Program-made: the position numbers and the translations under genes
From: an uncultured Campylobacter sp.
GTDB taxonomy: Bacteria; Campylobacterota; Campylobacteria; Campylobacterales; Campylobacteraceae
Reading direction: 5' to 3'
Assembly: GCA_905373295.1 (NCBI GenBank)
Contig: CAJPSJ010000039.1
Location: forward strand, 1 to 11,499
Length of the DNA: 11,499 bases
The notes under the pieces: model-generated
What the model was told of the DNA's origin: nothing
Seen by the model: only the letters and a program-made list of their open reading frames with translations
Database searches by the model: none
Shown: piece by piece, positions 7,783 through 11,499 of the stretch
Layout of the letters: each line of letters starts with the position of its first letter
Position numbering within the stretch: position 1 is the first letter of the stretch

Positions 7783-7881
7783 TTAAGCGCAAAAGGGCGG
7801 TCTATTTAGCGAGCGTTAATCAATAAGTACTAAAATCTACCGCGAGCTTTAGCTCTAAAATAAACTTCAAAAGGAGCAAAA

Positions 7882-8181
7882 ATGGCTACTCAAGAGACAA
7901 ATTTAGATTCTTTGAAAAAGGATATCGACTCTTTAAAAGCGGATTTTAAAGAGATTATGAAGTCCATCAAAAACATAGGCGCAGAGCGTGCGGAGTCTGC
8001 TAAAGATAAAATTCTAGATCAGCTAAATAGCAATGAGATCAAAAAATATATAGATGATCTAAGGCTCAAAGGCAAAGACGGCATAGAAAGCGTAAATGAC
8101 ACGATAAAACAAGATCCGATAAAAAGCGTCGCTATCGCTGCGGGCGTTGGATTTTTGCTCGCTTGGTTGCTGAAAAAATAA
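7882..8181 (+). CDS. DUF883 / YqjD-ElaB-like tail-anchored protein
   Basis: This 99-residue protein has a long charged, coiled-coil-prone N-terminal part (LDSLKKDIDSLKADFKEIMK, then alternating Lys and Glu to about residue 77). A DPIKSVAIAAGVGFLLAWLL segment (79-97) follows as a single C-terminal membrane helix with two terminal lysines. This layout and the tail motif match DUF883 proteins such as E. coli YqjD and ElaB, which sit in the inner membrane and, for YqjD, associate with ribosomes in stationary phase. Family assignment is by pattern, and ribosome binding here is inference. AAGGAG (7871-7876) is well spaced before the ATG. Its stop shares one base with the next start (TAATG). GC content is lower than in the flanking operons. 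Confidence 0.75.
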   Translation: MATQETNLDSLKKDIDSLKADFKEIMKSIKNIGAERAESAKDKILDQLNSNEIKKYIDDLRLKGKDGIESVNDTIKQDPIKSVAIAAGVGFLLAWLLKK

Positions 8182-8456
8182 TGGCTGGCATATCTGAATT
8201 TATAGTTTCGGTAGTAGAGCTCGTAGACGCTCAAGCTAGCGATATTAGGCGCTCTTTTTTAAAGAGCGCCAACTCGGTTTTACTAAATATAATTACGGGC
8301 GTAATTTGCATTATAGGCTTAGTTTTCTTTTTGCTAGGGCTGCACGCGCTTCTTGAAAAAACTATCGGAGAAATTTGGGCGTATTTTGCCTGCTCCATTG
8401 CAGCTTTTTTATGTTCCATTATCGTGTATAAGGTACTTTCGTGCAAAGCGAAATGA
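8181..8456 (+). CDS. two-helix membrane protein, YqjE / holin-superfamily-like
   Basis: The ATG at 8181 overlaps the previous stop by one base and gives 91 residues; a TTG at 8163 in the same frame lies inside the upstream gene and I reject it. A short amphipathic N-terminal region (ISEFIVSVVELVDAQASDIR) is followed by two hydrophobic helices (about 34-57 and 64-86) and a short basic tail. That plan, and the place directly after a DUF883 gene, resembles YqjE in the E. coli yqjCDEK cluster, which falls in the phage-holin-3_6-type membrane family. Sequence similarity is too weak to be sure, and there is no sign of a phage context. Confidence 0.65.
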   Translation: MAGISEFIVSVVELVDAQASDIRRSFLKSANSVLLNIITGVICIIGLVFFLLGLHALLEKTIGEIWAYFACSIAAFLCSIIVYKVLSCKAK

Positions 8457-8677
8457 CAAAAGAAAAGCTAAGACTAGTGGTGTCTATGCTTGAAGACAAA
8501 AAAGCCGATTGCAAAAAGTTGAAGCTAGAAGAAGCAAAGCTAAAACTGCTACTAAACGACCCTTTGCCCGATCTCTCGACGGAGCTTAAACTGATTAATC
8601 ACGGCAATATCAAGCAGGTTTTGATATCCCTAATAGATAAATGCTTCATAATGCCCGCCTTAAATAAAATTTTATAA
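8453..8677 (+). CDS. small basic helical protein, third gene of the membrane operon
   Basis: The ATG at 8453 overlaps the previous stop in an ATGA arrangement and gives 74 residues; a GTG at 8441 in the same frame would add four. The first half is a Lys/Glu/Leu-rich helix (TKEKLRLVVSMLEDKKADCK and on), which suggests a coiled coil. A LLNDPLPDLSTEL turn follows, then a more hydrophobic C-terminal stretch ending IMPALNKIL. I recognise no family. By position it corresponds to YqjK of the E. coli cluster, but this is context only. It is probably soluble or peripheral, acting with the two membrane proteins before it. Confidence 0.55.
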   Translation: MTKEKLRLVVSMLEDKKADCKKLKLEEAKLKLLLNDPLPDLSTELKLINHGNIKQVLISLIDKCFIMPALNKIL

Positions 8678-8699
8678 ACAACCTTAATCCAAAATATGT

Positions 8700-8705
8700 T
8701 ATAAT
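8700..8705 (+). promoter_or_regulatory. -10 box for prfB
   Basis: A perfect TATAAT (with an extra T before it) lies 30 bases upstream of the prfB TTG, in the short spacer after the small membrane operon. AAAAGG (8721-8726) follows as the ribosome binding site. Confidence 0.65.
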
Positions 8706-8735
8706 CACGCCAAAAGCATAAAAAGGTCTTAAATT

Positions 8736-9833
8736 TTGGATAATTACGAATACACGGAACTTTTAAAAACCCTAAATACTAAAGTCGAAAATATTGCAGG
8801 CGTCGTAAAACCGGAGAACATTAAAGCGCGCCTAAAAGAGATCCAGGAGCTTGAAAATGATCAAAATCTCTGGCAGGACGTCGCAAAAGCAGGCGCCATC
8901 GGCAAGGAAAAAACTAAAATTTTAAATATCTTAAATAAATTTCTAAACGCTAAAAACGCCGTAGATGACGCAAAGGGCTTATATGAGCTGGCAAACTCGG
9001 AAAACGACGAAGAGACGATAAACTCGCTTTTTGCCGAAGCGGACGAGCTAGAGGATAAGATCATAAATTTAGAAATTTCTATGATGCTTAGCGGCGAAAA
9101 CGACGATAAAAACGCTATCGTCAGCATTCATCCGGGCGCGGGCGGTACGGAGAGCAACGACTGGGCGAGTATGTTATATCGCATGTATCTGCGCTTTTGC
9201 GAGCGAGAGGGCTTTAAGATCGAGGTTTTGGACTTTCAAGAGGGCGAGGAAGCGGGTCTTAAGGATGTCAGCTTCATCGTGCGCGGCGAGAACGCCTACG
9301 GATATCTGAAAGCCGAAAACGGTATCCACCGCCTGGTGCGCGTTAGCCCATTTGATAGTGCGGGGCGCAGACACACGAGCTTTTCAAGCGTAATGGTAAG
9401 CCCCGAGCTAAATGATGATATCGAGATAAATATCGAAGAGAAGGATATCCGCATCGATGTGTTTCGCGCAAGCGGCGCAGGCGGGCAGCATATCAATAAA
9501 ACCGAAAGCGCCGTGCGTATCACGCACATCCCAACAGGCATCGTAGTAAACTGCCAAAACGACAGAAGCCAGCACAAAAACAAAGAAACGGCGATGAAGG
9601 TGCTAAAGTCGCGCCTTTACGAGTTGGAGCTGATGAAACAGCGCGAGAAGGATGAGAACGTGCCTAAAAGCGAGATAGGCTGGGGGCATCAGATCCGCTC
9701 CTACGTACTTTTCCCGTATCAACAGGTTAAGGATAACCGCAGCGGCGAGGCTTATAGCCAAACCGATGCGATTCTAGACGGCGATATAAAAAGCATAATC
9801 GAAGGCGTTTTAATTTCACAAGCGAACAGATAA
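8736..9833 (+). CDS. prfB: PrfB, peptide chain release factor 2
   Basis: RF2 reads UGA and UAA stop codons and triggers peptide release. The 365 residues carry the SPF anticodon-like tripeptide (204-206, in [13 protein letters not shown]) that separates RF2 from RF1, and GGQ (249-251, in [16 protein letters not shown]), which enters the peptidyl transferase centre. The HPGAGGTES motif (132-140) is also present. The N-terminal helices (1-110) are full length. The start appears to be TTG at 8736, with AAAAGG nine bases upstream and a strong TATAAT. No upstream ATG fits, and the opening [11 protein letters not shown] is typical. The frame is continuous, so the programmed +1 frameshift that regulates RF2 in many bacteria is absent. 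Confidence 0.95.
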   Translation: MDNYEYTELLKTLNTKVENIAGVVKPENIKARLKEIQELENDQNLWQDVAKAGAIGKEKTKILNILNKFLNAKNAVDDAKGLYELANSENDEETINSLFAEADELEDKIINLEISMMLSGENDDKNAIVSIHPGAGGTESNDWASMLYRMYLRFCEREGFKIEVLDFQEGEEAGLKDVSFIVRGENAYGYLKAENGIHRLVRVSPFDSAGRRHTSFSSVMVSPELNDDIEINIEEKDIRIDVFRASGAGGQHINKTESAVRITHIPTGIVVNCQNDRSQHKNKETAMKVLKSRLYELELMKQREKDENVPKSEIGWGHQIRSYVLFPYQQVKDNRSGEAYSQTDAILDGDIKSIIEGVLISQANR

Positions 9834-9854
9834 ATTTTTTTCGAAAGGATGAGA

Positions 9855-10190
9855 ATGAGTGAAGATGGAATTTTGCTAGCGCTAGGATATAGCGTAAACG
9901 ACGCGACGGTCGCGCAGCTGCGAGGAATTTTATCGAAGTGTGATTTTGAGGATAATGAGCTCGATCGCATCGTGGGGCTGAACGATAAGCTTAAAATTTA
10001 CGGTGCGCACGTGGCGATGTCGAATTCAAACCCGTATTTTAAGATCAAAAATGACGCTACGAATGAGGAGCGTAAGACCGCTGCGGAGGAGATTATCAGC
10101 GCTTGGTCGGAAAAATTTAAGCTCAAGCTGCAAAAAGTCGCGGGCAAAGAGACCTATTACGTTTTGGGTCGCCAAATTTCAAAAAATTAA
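9855..10190 (+). CDS. hypothetical protein, 111 aa
   Basis: I recognise no domain. It is a small soluble protein with a helical N-terminal half (EDGILLALGYSVNDATVAQL, then LDRIVGLNDKLKIYGAHVAM), a polar middle with SNSNPYFKIKND, and a charged helix plus strand at the end (YYVLGRQISKN). GAAAGGA (9843-9849) is well spaced for ATG 9855; the ATG at 9849 overlaps that site and is unlikely to be used. It begins 21 bases after prfB with no promoter in between and runs into the lipoprotein gene, whose ribosome binding site overlaps its stop, so all three are probably co-transcribed. Confidence 0.65.
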   Translation: MSEDGILLALGYSVNDATVAQLRGILSKCDFEDNELDRIVGLNDKLKIYGAHVAMSNSNPYFKIKNDATNEERKTAAEEIISAWSEKFKLKLQKVAGKETYYVLGRQISKN

Positions 10191-10200
10191 GGAGCAAAAT

Positions 10201-10638
10201 ATGAAAAAAATTCTAGCTTTGATCGCCGCCGGGGTGTTTTTGGCGGGCTGCGTTAGCAACGCACCAAAGAGTGCAGTTGATGCACCAAAGAGCGGCAAAT
10301 ATTCTTTCGCCGACGTTCAAGACGGTATCCGTGCGATGAACCTACAAGGCGGCGTCGTGCAAAGCGATGCGTGCAAAAACGGCAATGGCGCAATGTGTCT
10401 AAATTTTGCGGATTCTATGTATTCTAAGCGCGACTATGCTTCCGCCGCCAATGCCTACAACGCTGCGTGCACGCTCTCCCAAAACTTCCCTGCTTGCCAG
10501 AAGCTCGCAGCGATGTTTGAAAAAGGCGAGGGCGTAGAGCAGAATAAATTCAACGCCATTGATCTATACCGCATCTCGTGCTATTACGGCTATAAGGACG
10601 CGTGCGCAAATATGCGCCGCTTAGGATATAACGGCTAA
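10201..10638 (+). CDS. Sel1-like / Hcp-like lipoprotein with paired cysteines
   Basis: The protein has 145 residues. A lipoprotein signal peptide (MKKILALIAAGVFLAGC) carries a clear lipobox, LAGC, with lipidated Cys17, so it should be anchored in the outer or inner membrane facing the periplasm. After a short Ala/Pro/Lys linker, the mature part has helical repeats of the Sel1 type (AANAYNAACTL, LAAMFEKGEGVEQNKFNAIDLYRISC). Cysteines pair at seven- or eight-residue intervals (58/66, 90/99, 127/135), as in Helicobacter cysteine-rich proteins, which form disulfides inside each repeat. The function is unknown; such proteins often act as protein-binding scaffolds. AAGGAG (10189-10194) overlaps the preceding stop. 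The linker holds a near-duplicate APKS unit from a 21-base repeat (10261-10296). Confidence 0.85.
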   Translation: MKKILALIAAGVFLAGCVSNAPKSAVDAPKSGKYSFADVQDGIRAMNLQGGVVQSDACKNGNGAMCLNFADSMYSKRDYASAANAYNAACTLSQNFPACQKLAAMFEKGEGVEQNKFNAIDLYRISCYYGYKDACANMRRLGYNG

Positions 10639-10696
10639 GGCTTTGGGATTTAAATTTTAAAATTCTATTTTAGATTTACTCACTACGAACTGCTTT

Positions 10697-10734
10697 CAAA
10701 TTCCATTCCGCGCAATATCGTGGAATGGAATTTG
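10697..10734. terminator. strong hairpin in convergent spacer, possible bidirectional terminator
   Basis: 10697-10712 pairs with 10719-10734 over 16 base pairs, including one G-U, around a six-base loop (CAATAT). It lies between two convergent genes, where a shared terminator is expected, but neither side is followed by a clear T-tract. A smaller hairpin, TAGCC/GGCTA (10755-10769), is followed by AAATTTT and may be the actual plus-strand terminator. The rest of 10639-10812 shows only AT-rich sequence. Confidence 0.45.
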
Positions 10735-10754
10735 TTGCATGAAATTCTGTTATC

Positions 10755-10774
10755 TAGCCGCAATGGCTAAAATT
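10755..10774 (+). terminator. possible small rho-independent terminator
   Basis: TAGCC (10755-10759) and GGCTA (10765-10769) form a 5-bp stem with a GCAAT loop, and AAATTTT follows on the plus strand. It could end the prfB-lipoprotein transcript. The stem is short and the T-tract is four bases. Confidence 0.3.
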
Positions 10775-10812
10775 TTCCTTGCCTTCTCAATTTGCTCCAT
10801 AACATACGCTTT

Positions 10813-11499
10813 TTAAAATTTAAACTTTCTAAATTCTATTTTTTCGTTAAAGATCGACATCGTACGCTGCAGGTTGCTTATATCTTTTTGCATCGTTTGC
10901 ATAAAATAATCTCTCAGCTGCAGATATTCCTCTTTATTTGCCATCAAGATATTTAGTATCTCGACCTCAGCGTTTTCTTTATAAAGCACGAGCTGATCGT
11001 GAAGACCGAAAAAGCTAAGACTGCCGTTAAGCAGATGCATATAGGCTTTGGTAGTTAAAATGGAAAAGCAAAAAGTAAAAATTATCGCCACGCCGTTGAT
11101 CGGCTCTCCCGTCGTATAGCAGCCGAGTAAAAACCAAAGAATAAGAAAGACCTTTATATAAATAGGTATTTTTTGTTTCCAGCTCCATCTCCAATCAAAG
11201 CTTAAAGCCATAGCGCCGATTGTATTTATCTCGAACGTTTTACGAATCTTATTTTTATTGTAATATAAAATTTTATCGTTATAAAACACAAAGTATGCAC
11301 CGTCTCTATTCATAAAATTTGTTACGAATATTACCAAGACCAAAGGAAGGAGGCGAAACATTTTAATGTTTATGGGATTTACGATAGTGGCAAATGCAAG
11401 CGCTATTAACAAGCCTGCCATAGTAGGAACTATGGAGTATTTCATATAGTCATAATAAGTATGATCTTTGATGATTAGCGGATTTTTATCGTAATCTCT
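10813..11499 (-). CDS. membrane protein of unknown function, 5' end beyond the window
   Basis: The frame stays open to the window edge (minus-strand codons from 11499), encoding DYDKNPLIIKDHTYYDYMKY before the methionine at 11445. That methionine has no ribosome binding site, so the true start lies outside and at least 229 residues are coded. About four hydrophobic helices can be seen: SIVPTMAGLLIALAFATIV, FRLLPLVLVIFVTNFM, IKVFLILWFLLGCYT and VAIIFTFCFSILTT. A soluble strand-rich part lies between helices two and three (YFVFYNDKILYYNKNKIRKT), and a charged helical tail at the end (EYLQLRDYFMQTMQKDISNL). I do not recognise a family. The DNA is visibly more AT-rich than the housekeeping operons, which could mean recent acquisition. 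Confidence 0.75.
   Translation of the reverse strand, partial: RDYDKNPLIIKDHTYYDYMKYSIVPTMAGLLIALAFATIVNPINIKMFRLLPLVLVIFVTNFMNRDGAYFVFYNDKILYYNKNKIRKTFEINTIGAMALSFDWRWSWKQKIPIYIKVFLILWFLLGCYTTGEPINGVAIIFTFCFSILTTKAYMHLLNGSLSFFGLHDQLVLYKENAEVEILNILMANKEEYLQLRDYFMQTMQKDISNLQRTMSIFNEKIEFRKFKF

Noticed and set aside
7844..7855. A riboswitch or regulatory stem before the DUF883 gene
   Set aside because: The inverted repeat is five bases with a two-base loop and no wider fold; too small to support a call.
8181..8456. A phage holin gene marking a prophage
   Set aside because: The protein is only holin-like in layout, its neighbours are housekeeping genes, and no lysis, capsid or integrase gene is near.
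8736..8830. A programmed frameshift in prfB
   Set aside because: The frame is continuous from the TTG start through the N-terminal domain, and there is no in-frame UGA with a Shine-Dalgarno-like sequence before it.
10003..10200. An N-terminal extension of the lipoprotein upstream of 10201
   Set aside because: The extension overlaps the 111-residue gene in another frame, whereas ATG 10201 has an excellent AAGGAG and starts a clean lipoprotein signal peptide.
1..11499. tRNA genes, rRNA, CRISPR arrays or insertion sequences
   Set aside because: None of their signatures was seen: no T-loop or anticodon-arm pattern in the spacers, no regularly spaced repeats, and no transposase frame.

Overview
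The window looks like chromosomal DNA from a Campylobacter species. The evidence is the mix of families, the divergent nusA / HP0268-like / miaB arrangement, the tilS-rimO-prfB neighbourhood, AAGGAG-type ribosome binding sites, bare TATAAT -10 boxes without an obvious -35, and a very high density of AAATTT. The base composition is moderately high for the genus, so one of the oral species of the C. gracilis / rectus / curvus type fits better than C. jejuni. The species call is an inference.

Layout. (1) 1-369: the 5' part of nusA on the minus strand. The NusA-like frame breaks off at about position 48, and the last 45 bases before the window edge are not recognisable as nusA. (2) 370-2695: a plus-strand cluster with an HP0268-like small protein, miaB (ms2i6A37 tRNA methylthiotransferase) and a DUF374 lysophospholipid acyltransferase, all overlapping. 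(3) 2742-3497: a conserved-looking protein of unknown function with its own promoter, followed by a 233-base convergent spacer. (4) 3731-7716: a tight minus-strand operon read in the order panC, rimO, tilS, metallophosphoesterase, with overlaps or gaps of only a few bases and a clear -10 box before panC. (5) 7882-8677: three tiny overlapping plus-strand genes encoding a DUF883/YqjD-like tail-anchored protein, a two-helix YqjE/holin-like protein and a small basic helical protein. (6) 8736-10638: prfB (RF2), a small unknown protein and a Sel1/Hcp-like lipoprotein with paired cysteines. (7) 10639-10812: a convergent spacer with a strong hairpin. (8) 10813-11499: the 3' part of an AT-rich membrane protein on the minus strand that runs off the window.

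The common theme is translation quality. MiaB acts on A37 of tRNAs, TilS on C34 of tRNA-Ile(CAU), RimO on ribosomal protein S12, PrfB in termination, and the DUF883 family has members that bind ribosomes at the membrane. Most of the window is ordinary housekeeping DNA, and I see no phage, IS element, CRISPR array, tRNA or rRNA. The points most worth a second look are the broken nusA frame, a repeat-derived low-complexity insert of about 65 residues inside RimO, the roughly 70 copies of AAATTT, the three-gene small membrane operon, and the hairpin at 10697-10734.
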